Shown here: piece after piece, positions 33,408-42,787 of the stretch | Position numbering within the stretch: the stretch's first letter is position 1 | How the letters are laid out: each line of letters begins with the position of its first letter | Source: Sphingomonas endophytica | Lineage (GTDB): Bacteria > Pseudomonadota > Alphaproteobacteria > Sphingomonadales > Sphingomonadaceae | Reading direction: 5' to 3' | Length of the DNA stretch: 64,000 nucleotides | NCBI RefSeq assembly: GCF_014199415.1 | Contig: NZ_JACIJN010000001.1 | Location: 310,001 to 374,000, forward strand | Translations under genes and position numbers: made by a program | Notes under the pieces: model-generated | What the model was told of the DNA's origin: nothing | Database searches by the model: none | What the model saw: the letters and a program-made list of their open reading frames with translations, nothing else

Positions 33408-35222
33408 TTAGCTGCTCGCCATCCGCTCGCGCACCACCTGCTCGAGCACCGTCAGCGGCATCGCGCCGAGCGTCAGCACGCGGTGGAAGTCCTTCGGATC
33501 CCACTTCGTCCCGGCCTTGCGCTTCGCCTCGTCGCGCAGCCGCGTCCAGACGGTGTGGCCGATCTTGTAGCTGCACGCCTGCCCCGGCCAGACCGTGTAA
33601 CGGTCGATCTCGCCCTGGCTGCGCCCGCGCGCGATCCCGGTGGTGGCGATCAGATAATCGGTGGCCTTTTCGCGGCTCCAGCGCTTGGCGTGCATCCCGG
33701 AGTCGACCACCAGCCGCGTCGCGCGGAACAGCAGGGATTGCAGATAGCCGACCTGCCCGAGGGGATCGCCGTCATACATTCCCATCTCGTCGGCGAGCTG
33801 CTCCGAGTACAGCGCCCAGCCCTCCGAATAGCCCGAATAGAAGCCGCGCCGCCGGATCAGCGGAATGTCCTGACTCTCCAGCGCCGACATCACCTGCAGA
33901 TGATGCCCCGGCACCGCCTCGTGATAGCTGAGCGTCGCCAGCCCGAACTTCGGCCGGTCGAACGTATCGCGGAGGTTGATAAAGTAGATCGCCGGCCGCG
34001 ACCCGTCGAGCGACGCCGACTGGTAATAGCCGCCCGGCGCGCCCGCCTGGATCGCCTCGGGCACGCGGCGGACCTCGACCGGCGCGCGCGGCAGGATCGC
34101 GAATTGCTCGGGGAGCCGCTTGGCCATCGCCGCAACCTGCGCGCGCAGCTGTTCGAGCAGCGCCTCGCGCCCCGGATCGGTGTTGGGATAGAGCTGATCC
34201 GGCCGCTTGTTGAGCGCGACCAGCCGCTCGCCGACCGTGCCCTGCGCCATCCCCTGCTTGCGCAGGATACCGTCGATCCGCGCGCCGATCTCGCCGACCT
34301 GCGCCAGCCCGAGCCGGTGGATCTCGTCGCCGGTCATGTCGGTGGTCGTCGCCGCGCTCGCCGCCGCCGCATAATAGACTTCGCCGTCCGGGAGCCGCCA
34401 CACGCCGGCGTCGTGCACCGCGCGCCCGCGCAGCTCGGTCACCAAGGCGCGCTGGCGATCAAGTGCCGGGAACACGCGCTCGGTCATCAGCTTCGTCACC
34501 GCTGCGGCGCGATCGGCGGGCAGGTTCGCCGCCTTCAGCTTGGCGGCGAGATCGGTGACCGGGCCGGTCGCGTCGGCCGCCTTGTCGCGCACCGCCGCGA
34601 GCTGCCTGAGCGTCGTGTCGAGGATGTAGTCGGGTGCGAACACGCCCTTGCCCGCATCGGCGCGCTGGCGCTCGGTCTCGGCGTCGATCACCGGCCCCCA
34701 GGCGGCGACGCGCGCGACATAGGCATCGGCGTCGGCGGCGTCGCGCACCCGGTGCTGGTTGGCGAGAAAGTCGGGCACGTCGCGATACGCGCCGGTCAGC
34801 TGCGTCAGCACATAAGGCGCGTAGCGGCCTGCGCTCGCGCCGAAATCATAGCGTTCGCCCGCCAGCATCCGGTCGAGGCTGTAGGCGACGATGTCATAGT
34901 CGAGCCGCGCCGCGTCGCCGAGCGCGTCGCGCGGGATCGCGCGCAGCGCCGCGCGCTCGGCGCGCGCGCGGGCGAAGTCGCGCAGCTCCCCGGCACGGCT
35001 CGCATCCGACCACCGCGACTTGAGCGGCGCGCGCGCGCCGGTATCGAGCCCCAGCGAGGTCGCCTGCTCGGGGCTCTCGTCGAGCCGTGCGTAGAAGAAG
35101 CGATCGAGCAACGCGCGCAGCTCGGCATCGCGCGGCCCCGTCGTTGCGGCGGCAGCGGCGCGGGGCAGCGCGGCGAGCGCGGCGGTGGCGCTGGCGGAGG
35201 CAAGGAACTGGCGACGGCGCAT
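33408..35222 (-). CDS. DUF885-family protein (putative M-like metallopeptidase), exported
   Basis: 604 residues from the ATG at 35220-35222, with GGGAG 6 nt upstream. N-terminus RRRQFLASASATAALAALP is a twin-Arg-like signal. The conserved DUF885 features are the metal site LSYHEAVPGHHLQ and the later GYSEGWALYSEQLADEMG. Family members are predicted to be zinc peptidases of unknown substrate. The gene is on its own, facing away from the antiporter gene. Confidence 0.82.
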   Translation of the reverse strand: MRRRQFLASASATAALAALPRAAAAATTGPRDAELRALLDRFFYARLDESPEQATSLGLDTGARAPLKSRWSDASRAGELRDFARARAERAALRAIPRDALGDAARLDYDIVAYSLDRMLAGERYDFGASAGRYAPYVLTQLTGAYRDVPDFLANQHRVRDAADADAYVARVAAWGPVIDAETERQRADAGKGVFAPDYILDTTLRQLAAVRDKAADATGPVTDLAAKLKAANLPADRAAAVTKLMTERVFPALDRQRALVTELRGRAVHDAGVWRLPDGEVYYAAAASAATTTDMTGDEIHRLGLAQVGEIGARIDGILRKQGMAQGTVGERLVALNKRPDQLYPNTDPGREALLEQLRAQVAAMAKRLPEQFAILPRAPVEVRRVPEAIQAGAPGGYYQSASLDGSRPAIYFINLRDTFDRPKFGLATLSYHEAVPGHHLQVMSALESQDIPLIRRRGFYSGYSEGWALYSEQLADEMGMYDGDPLGQVGYLQSLLFRATRLVVDSGMHAKRWSREKATDYLIATTGIARGRSQGEIDRYTVWPGQACSYKIGHTVWTRLRDEAKRKAGTKWDPKDFHRVLTLGAMPLTVLEQVVRERMASS

Positions 35223-35365
35223 GCGAACTCCCGGTCTGGTTATGGCAGCCAGACTGACGTTCAGCCGCAGCTTTGTCGAGCGCGGCCAGCCACTTCGGCG
35301 GCAATCCACATTTTTCGGGTCACGAAGGGCGACAAAGCCCGCCCCGCCTGCGTACAGTCGCACTC

Positions 35366-37147
35366 ATGGCGATCGGATTGCACAACGAAGGCTTCTCGGA
35401 CGCATTGGTGGTGCTGGGCGCTGCCGGTCTGGTGATCCCGGCGTTCGCGCGTTTCCGGATCAGTCCGGTCATCGGGTTCATTCTCGTCGGGGCCTTGGTC
35501 GGTCCCGCCGGGCTCGGCGCGCTCGTGCCGCGCGCGCCGTGGCTCTATTATTTCACGATCTCCGATCCGGAGTCGATCGAGCCGTTCGCCGAATTCGGGA
35601 TCGTGCTGCTGCTGTTCTCGATCGGGCTCGAGCTGTCGTTCCGCCGATTATGGGCGATGCGGCAGCTGGTGTTCGGCACCGGCCCGGCGGCGTTGGTCGG
35701 CTGCGCGGCGCTGGTCGGGGTCGCGCTGCATCTGCTGGGGCAGAGCTGGGGCGGTTCGGCGGGGCTCGGCCTCGCGCTCGCTTTGTCGTCGACCGCGCTG
35801 GTGCTGCCAATGGTGGGGACGACCAGCCCGGTCGGGCGCGGCGCGTTCGCGATCCTGCTGTTCCAGGACCTCGCGCTCGTCCCGATCATCTTCGCGCTGG
35901 GTGCGATGGCGCCGACCGCCAGCGACGAAGGCTGGGTCGGGATCGCGGGCGTGGCGCTGCGCGGCGGGCTGACCGTGGTGGCGATGTATGTCGGCGGGCG
36001 GCTGGTGCTGCCGCGGCTATTCGCACAGGCGGCGCGCACCAAGAGCCCCGAGCTCTTTCTCGCCGCCTCCTTGCTGGTGGTGATCGTCGCCAGCGTCGCG
36101 ACCACTGCCGCCGGGCTGTCGCCGATCGTGGGCGCGCTGCTCGCCGGGCTGCTGATCGCCGAGACCGAATATCATACCGAGGTCGAGGTGATGACCGCGC
36201 CGTTCAAGGGCCTCGCGCTCGGCGTGTTCCTCATCACCGTGGGGATGAGCCTCGATCTCGCCGCGATCGCGCGCAACTGGATGCCGTTGCTCACGGCGGT
36301 GCTTGGCGTGGTCGCGGTCAAGGCGGTGGTCACCTATCTGCTGCTGCGCGTCGCCAACGCCCGCCCCGGCATCGCCGCCGAGACAGGCATGCTGATGGGC
36401 AGCCCGTCCGAGACGACGCTGATCGTGCTGGCGACCGCCGCGCAGGCGCAGCTCATCACCGCCGCCACCGCCAGCTTCTGGCAGACCGTCACCGCGATCG
36501 GGCTGACGATCACCCCGCTGCTCGCGCTGCTCGGCCGCGTGATCGCGCGGCGGATCGAGAAGCGCGACGGCGCGCGCCCCGACACGCTCGACCATGCCGA
36601 GGGGCAGCGCGCGGTGGTGTTCGGTTTCGGTCGCGTCGGGAGGATGGTCGCCGACATGCTGGCGCGCCACGACCAGCCCTATGTCGCGGTCGAGGCGGAC
36701 ATCGACGCGGTGACGCAGGCGCGCGCCGGCGGCTATCCGATCATCTTCGGCGATGTCGCGCGCGCCGAATTGCTCGACCGGCTCGATCTCACCAATGCGC
36801 GCGCGCTGATCCTGACGATGGACGATCCGGTGCTGACGGTGCGGCTGACCAAGCGGCTGCGCGCCGCCTTCCCCGCGCTGCCGATCATCGCCCGCGCGCG
36901 CGACACCGCGCATGCCGCCGAACTCTACAAGGCCGGGGTGACCGATGCGGTGCCCGAAACGCTCGAAAGCTCGCTGCAATTGTCGGAGGCGGTGCTCGTC
37001 GATCTCGGCGTCGCGATGGGGCCGGTGATCGCCTCGATCCACGACAAGCGCGAGGAATTGCGCGAGACGATCCGCCGCACCGCGATGCTCGAACGGCAGC
37101 CGCGCATCCGGCGCATCCGGCGCACCGATGAAATCCGACCCGCTTGA
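35366..37147 (+). CDS. Monovalent cation:proton antiporter-2 (KefB/KefC-like) with RCK domain
   Basis: 593 residues from the ATG at 35366. About 12-13 membrane helices (for example VIGFILVGALVGPAGLG and IVLLLFSIGLELSFR) form the CPA2 core, and the C-terminal half (from about residue 405, VFGFGRVGRMVADML) is an RCK/KTN nucleotide-binding domain. It would exchange K+ or Na+ for H+, possibly gated by ligand. No separate KefF/KefG regulator gene is adjacent. No clear ribosome-binding site is visible at the chosen start. Confidence 0.85.
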   Translation: MAIGLHNEGFSDALVVLGAAGLVIPAFARFRISPVIGFILVGALVGPAGLGALVPRAPWLYYFTISDPESIEPFAEFGIVLLLFSIGLELSFRRLWAMRQLVFGTGPAALVGCAALVGVALHLLGQSWGGSAGLGLALALSSTALVLPMVGTTSPVGRGAFAILLFQDLALVPIIFALGAMAPTASDEGWVGIAGVALRGGLTVVAMYVGGRLVLPRLFAQAARTKSPELFLAASLLVVIVASVATTAAGLSPIVGALLAGLLIAETEYHTEVEVMTAPFKGLALGVFLITVGMSLDLAAIARNWMPLLTAVLGVVAVKAVVTYLLLRVANARPGIAAETGMLMGSPSETTLIVLATAAQAQLITAATASFWQTVTAIGLTITPLLALLGRVIARRIEKRDGARPDTLDHAEGQRAVVFGFGRVGRMVADMLARHDQPYVAVEADIDAVTQARAGGYPIIFGDVARAELLDRLDLTNARALILTMDDPVLTVRLTKRLRAAFPALPIIARARDTAHAAELYKAGVTDAVPETLESSLQLSEAVLVDLGVAMGPVIASIHDKREELRETIRRTAMLERQPRIRRIRRTDEIRPA

Positions 37148-37195
37148 GGCCGGACGGTCGCGATTTTGCCGCACATCGTGGCTAGCGGGCGAAGC

Positions 37196-38371
37196 ATGAA
37201 CCCGTCCGAGCTGCGCGTCGCCTTCTTCAGCGGCAACTACAATTATGTGCGCGACGGCGCCAATCAGGCGCAGAACCTGCTGGTCGGCTATCTTCTCGAC
37301 CAGGGCGTGCAGGTGCGCGTCTATTCGCCGACCACCCCGACCCCGGCGTTCGAGGCGCGCGGCACCGTGGTCGACGTGCCCGCGATCCCGATGCCGGGCG
37401 GACGCGGCGAATATAAGCTCGGCCGCGGATTGCCGACCAGGCCGCGCCGCGATCTGGAGGCGTTCGACCCGCACCTCGTGCATGTCTCCGCCCCCGAATT
37501 CCTCGGTCATGCCGCGGTCACCTGGGCGCGGCGGCGCGGCGTGCCGGTGGTCGCGACCGTTCACACCCGCTTTGAGACTTATTTCCAATATTACGGTCTG
37601 TCGCTGGTCCAGCCGCTGATCGTCGCGATCCTGCGCCGCTTCTACAATCGTGCCGACCGCGTGCTGGTGCCGACGCCATCGATGGCCGAGGTGATCCGCG
37701 ACTTCGGGGTTACGACGCCGATCTCGCTCTGGGGGCGCGGCGTGAACCACCGCCGCTTCCATCCTGACGCGCGTGACCTCGCGTGGCGGCGGTCGCTGGG
37801 GATCGCCGATGACGAGGTGACGATCGGCTTCCTCGGTCGGCTGGTGCTCGAAAAGGGCCTAGGCGTGTTCGCCGACGTGCTGGCGCGGCTCGACGCTTTG
37901 GGCGTCCGCCACCGCGTGCTGGTGGTCGGCAAGGGGCCGGCGCGCGACTGGTTCGCGGGGCGCGTACCGCAGGCGGCGTTCGCCGGCTTCCAGAGCGGCG
38001 ACGATCTCGGCCGCGCGGTCGCGTCGATGGACCTGCTGTTCAACCCCAGCGTCACCGAGACATGGGGGCAGGTGACGTCGGAAGCGATGGCGGCCGGGGT
38101 ACCGGTTGTCGCGGCGTGCGCGACCGGTGCGGTCGACCTGCTGGAGGACGGGCGCACCGGCTTTCTCGTGCCGCCGGCGGACCTCGCCGGCTATGCCGCG
38201 GCGATCGCGCGGTTGATCGCGGACCCGGCGCTGCGCGCGGCGATGGGAGACGCCGCGCATCGCCGCGCACAGGACTTCCGCTGGGACACCGCCAACGGCG
38301 CGGTGTTGCAGGCGTATCGGGAGGTTCTGAAACGGTCGCCTACCCTGAACGACGCAGGGGAAGCCGTCTAA
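37196..38371 (+). CDS. Family 4-type glycosyltransferase (group 1, MgtA-like)
   Basis: 391 residues from the ATG at 37196; a TTG at 37166 is a weaker option. N-terminal glycosyltransferase fold shows FFSGNYNYVRDGANQ (donor/acceptor loop), and the C-terminal domain has LGRLVLEKGLG and the EX7E-type motif NPSVTETWGQVTSEAMAAGVPVVA. The text resembles GDP-mannose-dependent alpha-mannosyltransferases. Acceptor may be a lipid or exopolysaccharide. It follows the antiporter gene by 48 bp. Confidence 0.82.
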   Translation: MNPSELRVAFFSGNYNYVRDGANQAQNLLVGYLLDQGVQVRVYSPTTPTPAFEARGTVVDVPAIPMPGGRGEYKLGRGLPTRPRRDLEAFDPHLVHVSAPEFLGHAAVTWARRRGVPVVATVHTRFETYFQYYGLSLVQPLIVAILRRFYNRADRVLVPTPSMAEVIRDFGVTTPISLWGRGVNHRRFHPDARDLAWRRSLGIADDEVTIGFLGRLVLEKGLGVFADVLARLDALGVRHRVLVVGKGPARDWFAGRVPQAAFAGFQSGDDLGRAVASMDLLFNPSVTETWGQVTSEAMAAGVPVVAACATGAVDLLEDGRTGFLVPPADLAGYAAAIARLIADPALRAAMGDAAHRRAQDFRWDTANGAVLQAYREVLKRSPTLNDAGEAV

Positions 38372-38406
38372 GGATAGGCGACATCCGGCGCTTAGCTGCC
38401 CCACTT

Positions 38407-38493
38407 CGTCATCCCGGACTTGATCCGGGATCCCGCTTCCTTTCTCCGCTACCGGCAAGAAGCGGGGGCCCGGATCAAGTCCGGGGCGACGAT
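38407..38493. repeat. Palindromic repeat, family B, full copy
   Basis: GTCATCCCGGACTTGATCCG at the left pairs with its reverse complement CGGATCAAGTCCGGGGCGAC at the right, around an AGCGGG/CCCGCT stem. Same element as at 43869. Confidence 0.8.
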
Positions 38494-38558
38494 CGGAGGG
38501 GAGGTTGCCCCAATCATCGCGGCGCTCCCCAATTGAATCGCCTACCGTCGATTGCTCA

Positions 38559-38849
38559 TCACACCGCCCGCCATTCGAAGGTCAGCGGTGCCTCGCGGAA
38601 CGCGAAGCGATCGAGGTGGCTCGCCACCACCTCCTCCATCCGCACGACATCGCTGTCCTCCGGCACCGCCAGCCGCACGTCGAGCGTCTCGCTATCCGCG
38701 CGCAGGTCGAGCGTCGCACCGTTTGGAAAGGCGATCGTCGCCGCCTGCTCGGAGAAGCTGACCTCCATCTTGTGGCTCCAGTGTTTGGCAAGCTGCTGGA
38801 GATAGCGGCTCGCCGAATGCGTCGGCACGCGCGCCACCCGCACCGTCAC
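38559..38849 (-). CDS. DUF2218 domain protein
   Basis: 96 residues. The text (SASRYLQQLAKHWSHKMEVSF) matches DUF2218, a small alpha/beta domain often found beside PadR-type or siderophore-interacting genes. It overlaps the PadR gene by 4 bp (38846-38849), so the two are translated together. Function unknown; ligand binding or iron handling is suspected in the family. Confidence 0.78.
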   Translation of the reverse strand: MTVRVARVPTHSASRYLQQLAKHWSHKMEVSFSEQAATIAFPNGATLDLRADSETLDVRLAVPEDSDVVRMEEVVASHLDRFAFREAPLTFEWRAV

Positions 38850-39472
38850 TTGAGCCGCTCCACCTTCTGCGCCACTTCGTCGATCAGCCCGGCGATCTCG
38901 TGGAGCAATTCCGGCGAGGCGTCGGCGCGCTTGACGCGATCCATGACCGCGTGGCGGAGGTTGTGCATCGCGCGGCGCACCGGTGCGCCCTCGCCCTCGC
39001 CCTGCGCGCGCTGCGCCGCGAGCGCCTCCAGCCGCGCCATCAGCGTCGCAACCGTCTCGGACTGTTCGTCGAGATGCGCACGCCCGGCGTCGGTGACCGC
39101 GAAGCGCTTGCGCGCACCCTCGCTGGCCTGCTCCGCGATCAGCTCCATCTCGTCGAGCAAGGTCAGCGTCGGATAGACCACCCCCGGGCTCGGCGCATAG
39201 GCACCACCGGTCAGCGTTTCGATCGCCTTGATGATCTCATAGCCGTGGCGCGGCGTGTCGGCGATCAGCTTGAGCAGCACCAGTCGCAGCTCCGATCCGT
39301 CGAACATCCGCCGGCTGCGCCCGCCGCCCCCGCCGCCGCCACCGCGACGATGCTCGCTGTCGTTGAGCCGCTCGATCCAGTGGAAGAAGCGCTCGGGGTC
39401 GAACCCGCCCCCGCCGCGCGATCCGAAACGATGATGATGGTGGCCGCGGCCACCGTGTGAAAAACCGAACAT
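38846..39472 (-). CDS. PadR-family transcriptional regulator with His/Gly-rich N-terminus
   Basis: 208 residues from the ATG at 39470-39472 with GGAG 8 nt upstream. The first 50 residues are unusual: HGGRGHHHHRFGSRGGGG then RRGGGGGGGGRSRR. The winged HTH follows (LRLVLLKLIADTPRHGYEIIKAIE with GVVYPTLTLLDEM), and a C-terminal helix mediates dimerisation. Two AAGATATATCTT-like sites (39505-39516, 39541-39552) lie upstream in the gap to the divergent rarA gene, indicating autoregulation. His cluster suggests metal sensing. Confidence 0.85.
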   Translation of the reverse strand: MFGFSHGGRGHHHHRFGSRGGGGFDPERFFHWIERLNDSEHRRGGGGGGGGRSRRMFDGSELRLVLLKLIADTPRHGYEIIKAIETLTGGAYAPSPGVVYPTLTLLDEMELIAEQASEGARKRFAVTDAGRAHLDEQSETVATLMARLEALAAQRAQGEGEGAPVRRAMHNLRHAVMDRVKRADASPELLHEIAGLIDEVAQKVERLK

Positions 39473-39504
39473 CCGATCGACTCCGTCTCGTGTCATGATG
39501 CAGC

Positions 39505-39552
39505 AAGATATATCTTCATCAGCCCGGGGCAAGAGCGTTCAAGATATATTTT
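39505..39552. promoter_or_regulatory. Two PadR-type operator palindromes
   Basis: AAGATATATCTT (39505-39516) is perfectly palindromic, and AAGATATATTTT (39541-39552) is one base off, with starts 36 bp apart. They sit between padR and rarA starts, matching the ATAT-rich operators of PadR proteins. Confidence 0.7.
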
Positions 39553-39597
39553 CGCTTCTGCATGACGGAGCGTGGGCAGCGTCCTACATGGGAGCGC

Positions 39598-40926
39598 ATG
39601 GCCGACCTGTTTGCAGGGTTCGATCCCGTCGATCCCCCCAGCCCCGCTGCTTCCGATGCCCATGCCCCGCTCGCCGACCAGCTGCGCCCGCGCGCGCTCG
39701 CCGAGGTGATCGGGCAGCGCCACCTGCTCGGCCCCGACGCGCCGCTGGCGATGATGATCCGCTCGCGGCGGCTGTCGTCGTTCGTGCTGTGGGGGCCGCC
39801 GGGCGTCGGCAAGACGACGATCGCACGGCTGATTGCGGCCGAGACGGGCTATGCCTTCGTCCAGCTCTCGGCGGTGTCGACCGGGATCGCTGACCTGCGC
39901 CGCACGCTTGCCACGGCGCGCGACCTGCGGGCGGCGGGCAAGCCGACCGCCTTGTTCATCGACGAGCTGCACCGCTTCTCGCGCCCGGTGCAGGATGCGC
40001 TGCTCCCCGCGGTCGAGGACGGCACGATCGTGCTGATCGGCGCGACCACCGAGAACCCGAGCTTCAGCCTCGTCGCGGCGCTGTTGTCGCGCGCCAAGGT
40101 CTTCACGCTCGACCGGCTGTCCGCCGCCGAACTCGACACCGTCATCACGCGCGCCGAAGCGCAGCAGGAGCGGACGTTGCCGCTCGACCCCGATGCGCGC
40201 GCCGCGCTGATCGCGATGGCCGATGGCGACGCGCGCTATCTGCTCGGGCTTTGCGAGACGCTGTTCCTGATCGAGTCCGATGCGCCGATCGACACCGCCG
40301 CGCTGGCGGCGATCGTCCAGAAGCGCGCACCCCTCTACGATCGCGGGCAGGAGGAGCATTTCAACCTGCTGAGCTGCTTCCACAAGAGCCTGCGCGGCAG
40401 CGATGCCGACGCCGCGCTCTACTGGGCGGCGCGGATGGTGCGCGGCGGCGAGGATGCCGGGGTGATCTTCCGCCGGCTGTGCTGCGCGGCGTCCGAGGAT
40501 GTCGGCATGGCCGATCCGCAGGCGCTGGTGCAGGTGATGACCGCGTGGCAGGCGTTCGAGCGTGTCGGGATGCCCGAGGGGCGATTGTTCCTCGCGCAGG
40601 CCATTAATTACGTGGCGACCGCGCCAAAGTCGAACGCCTCCTATGTGGCCTTCGACCGCGCCAGCGCCTTGGCGCGCGACACCGGCTCGCTGCCGCCGCC
40701 CAAGCACATCCTCAACGCGCCGACGAAGCTGATGAAGGAGCTCGGCTATCACGAGGGTTATCGCTACGACCACGATTACCCCGATGCCTATGCCGCGCAG
40801 GATTTCTTTCCGGCGGAGATCGGCGACGACCATTCGTTCTACGAGCCGAACGAGCGCGGTTACGAGCGCGAGATCCGCAAGCGGCTCGCTTTCTGGGCGG
40901 CCGCGCGCGAACGCCGCGCGGAGTGA
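39598..40926 (+). CDS. rarA: Replication-associated recombination protein A (RarA/MgsA)
   Basis: 442 residues from the ATG at 39598, preceded by GGGAG. AAA+ motor: Walker A GPPGVGKTTI, Walker B FIDELHRFS, sensor 1 IGATTENPSF. The C-terminal tetramerisation region includes EDAGVIFRRLCCAASEDVGMADP and DHSFYEPNERGYEREIRKRL, as in bacterial RarA. It binds SSB and acts at stalled forks. Its promoter lies in the PadR operator region, so PadR might affect it. Confidence 0.92.
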   Translation: MADLFAGFDPVDPPSPAASDAHAPLADQLRPRALAEVIGQRHLLGPDAPLAMMIRSRRLSSFVLWGPPGVGKTTIARLIAAETGYAFVQLSAVSTGIADLRRTLATARDLRAAGKPTALFIDELHRFSRPVQDALLPAVEDGTIVLIGATTENPSFSLVAALLSRAKVFTLDRLSAAELDTVITRAEAQQERTLPLDPDARAALIAMADGDARYLLGLCETLFLIESDAPIDTAALAAIVQKRAPLYDRGQEEHFNLLSCFHKSLRGSDADAALYWAARMVRGGEDAGVIFRRLCCAASEDVGMADPQALVQVMTAWQAFERVGMPEGRLFLAQAINYVATAPKSNASYVAFDRASALARDTGSLPPPKHILNAPTKLMKELGYHEGYRYDHDYPDAYAAQDFFPAEIGDDHSFYEPNERGYEREIRKRLAFWAAARERRAE

Positions 40927-41048
40927 GCACGGTCGATTGCTTCGCCGTGCGGGTCGGATAATCAAGGGCGAGTGAGTCGCCGCCGCTTCATCCCCGCCAT
41001 CCGGTCAGCGCCGGGCCGAAAGCCACGCACATGCGTTGAGCACGCGTA

Positions 41049-42104
41049 ATGCGTGTCACGCCCCATATCGCCGCCATCGGCACCGCCGTCCCGACCCATG
41101 ACATTCACGCCGCCTTCGTCGACTGGGCGGAGCGACGCCTCCCCGTGCGCGAGGCGCGGGTGTTCGCGCGGATGGCTGCGCGCGCCGGGATCGCGCATCG
41201 CTGGTCGGTGCTCCCCGCCGAACGTGGCTCGCCGGTCGGGAGCAACGGCTTCTACGCCGCCGAGCCGCATCCCGGCACCGGCGCGCGCATGGCGCTCTAT
41301 GCGCAAGCCGCCCCGACGCTGGCGCTGGCGGCAATCGCCGACCTGCGCACGCAGGCCGCGCTCGACGGCATCACGCATCTGGTGGTCGCGAGCTGCACGG
41401 GTTTTGTCGCGCCCGGCATCGACCAGATCGTCGCGCGCGCGCTCGAACTGCCGGGCAGCGTCGAGCGCGTCCTGATCGGGTTCATGGGCTGCTATGCCGC
41501 GGTGGCCGCGCTGCGCACCGCCCGCCACATCGTCCGGTCGGAACCGGCGGCGCGGGTGCTGGTCGTGACGGTCGAACTCTCGACGCTCCACCTCCAGTCC
41601 GAGCGCGCGCTCGAACCGCTGCTGGCGATGCTGCAATTCGGCGACGGCGCCGCGGCGGCGCTGGTCTGTGCATCGCACGCGGGGCTGGCGATCGATCGGC
41701 CGTTCAGCGCCACCCTGCCCGCCGCGGCCGAGCTGATCCGCTGGGACATCACCGATCACGGCTTTGCGATGCATCTGTCGGGCGAAGTGCCGGGCCGGAT
41801 CACCGGCGCGCTGCGCGATCCTGCGCTGGTCGCGACGCTCACCGATGGACGCGGGGTCGATCGCTGGGCGGTTCATGCCGGCGGGCGCTCGATCCTCGAC
41901 GCGGTCGAACATGCGCTCGCGCTGCCCGCCGCCGCGCTCGACGATTCACGCGCGGTGCTTGCCGCGAACGGCAACATGTCGTCGGCGACGCTGATGTTCG
42001 TACTGGCGCGCGTCCTCGCCGGACCGCCGGTCGAGCACGGCATCGCGCTCGCCTTCGGCCCCGGACTGGCCGCCGAAGGGCTGGCCTTTGCGAGCGCGGC
42101 GTGA
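41049..42104 (+). CDS. Type III polyketide synthase (chalcone/alkylresorcinol synthase-like)
   Basis: 351 residues. Thiolase-fold triad: Cys148 in GFMGCYAA, His276 in WAVHAGG and Asn309 in NGNMSSAT; ASCTGFVAPGID is the preceding conserved segment. Such enzymes extend fatty acyl or aryl starter units with malonyl-CoA. It heads a three-gene operon with a methyltransferase (1-bp overlap) and a flavoprotein, the same mix as SrsA-B-C for phenolic lipids. Substrate is not deducible here. A shorter Gly/Ala-rich N-terminal region than plant enzymes is normal in bacteria. Confidence 0.87.
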   Translation: MRVTPHIAAIGTAVPTHDIHAAFVDWAERRLPVREARVFARMAARAGIAHRWSVLPAERGSPVGSNGFYAAEPHPGTGARMALYAQAAPTLALAAIADLRTQAALDGITHLVVASCTGFVAPGIDQIVARALELPGSVERVLIGFMGCYAAVAALRTARHIVRSEPAARVLVVTVELSTLHLQSERALEPLLAMLQFGDGAAAALVCASHAGLAIDRPFSATLPAAAELIRWDITDHGFAMHLSGEVPGRITGALRDPALVATLTDGRGVDRWAVHAGGRSILDAVEHALALPAAALDDSRAVLAANGNMSSATLMFVLARVLAGPPVEHGIALAFGPGLAAEGLAFASAA

Positions 42105-42787
42105 TGCTCGACCAGCGCGCCACCGCCGAAGAGCTGATGGATGCCGACGACCTGCCCGCGGACGTCTATGCCGCGGTGGTCGCCGATTTGGCGCGCGTCA
42201 ATGTCGTGACGCTGGCGGCACGTCCGACGCTGGCGTTCCTCAGGCGCCTGACGACGCCGGGCGCACGCTACCGCCTGCTCGACGTCGGCTATGGCGACGG
42301 CGACATGCTGCGGCGGATCGCGCGCTGGGGCGCGCGGCGGGGGGTCAGCTTCGAGCTGGTCGGCATCGACCTCAACCCGCGCAGCGAAGCCGCGGCGCGC
42401 GCACATACCGCTGCTGACCTGTCGATCGACTGGCGCACCGGCGACTATGCCGATCTTGGCGGCGAAGGCTGGGATTTCGTGATCTCCAGCCTCGTCGCGC
42501 ATCACATGACCCGGTCGCAACTGATCGCCTTCCTGCGCTTCATGGCGCAGGAGGCGCGGGTCGGCTGGCTGGTCAACGATCTGCACCGCCACGGTTTCGC
42601 CTATCACGGCTGGCCTTTGCTCGCCGGGCTGTTCGGCTGGCACCTGATCGTGCGGCATGACGGACGGCTCTCGATCGCCCGCAGCTACCGTCCCGCCGAA
42701 TGGCAGCCGCTGCTCAAGGACGCCGGGATCGACGACGCTCGCGTGTTCCGCGCCTTCCCGTTCCGGCTATGTGTCGCGAGCCGCTGA
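42104..42787 (+). CDS. Class I SAM-dependent methyltransferase
   Basis: 227 residues from the ATG at 42104-42106; the synthase stop TGA overlaps it as TGATG. SAM motif I is LLDVGYGDGDMLRRI, and motif II region is FELVGIDLNPRS. Context suggests methylation of the polyketide product's ring or oxygen. The next gene starts 19 bp before its stop, so the three are coupled. Confidence 0.83.
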   Translation: MLDQRATAEELMDADDLPADVYAAVVADLARVNVVTLAARPTLAFLRRLTTPGARYRLLDVGYGDGDMLRRIARWGARRGVSFELVGIDLNPRSEAAARAHTAADLSIDWRTGDYADLGGEGWDFVISSLVAHHMTRSQLIAFLRFMAQEARVGWLVNDLHRHGFAYHGWPLLAGLFGWHLIVRHDGRLSIARSYRPAEWQPLLKDAGIDDARVFRAFPFRLCVASR

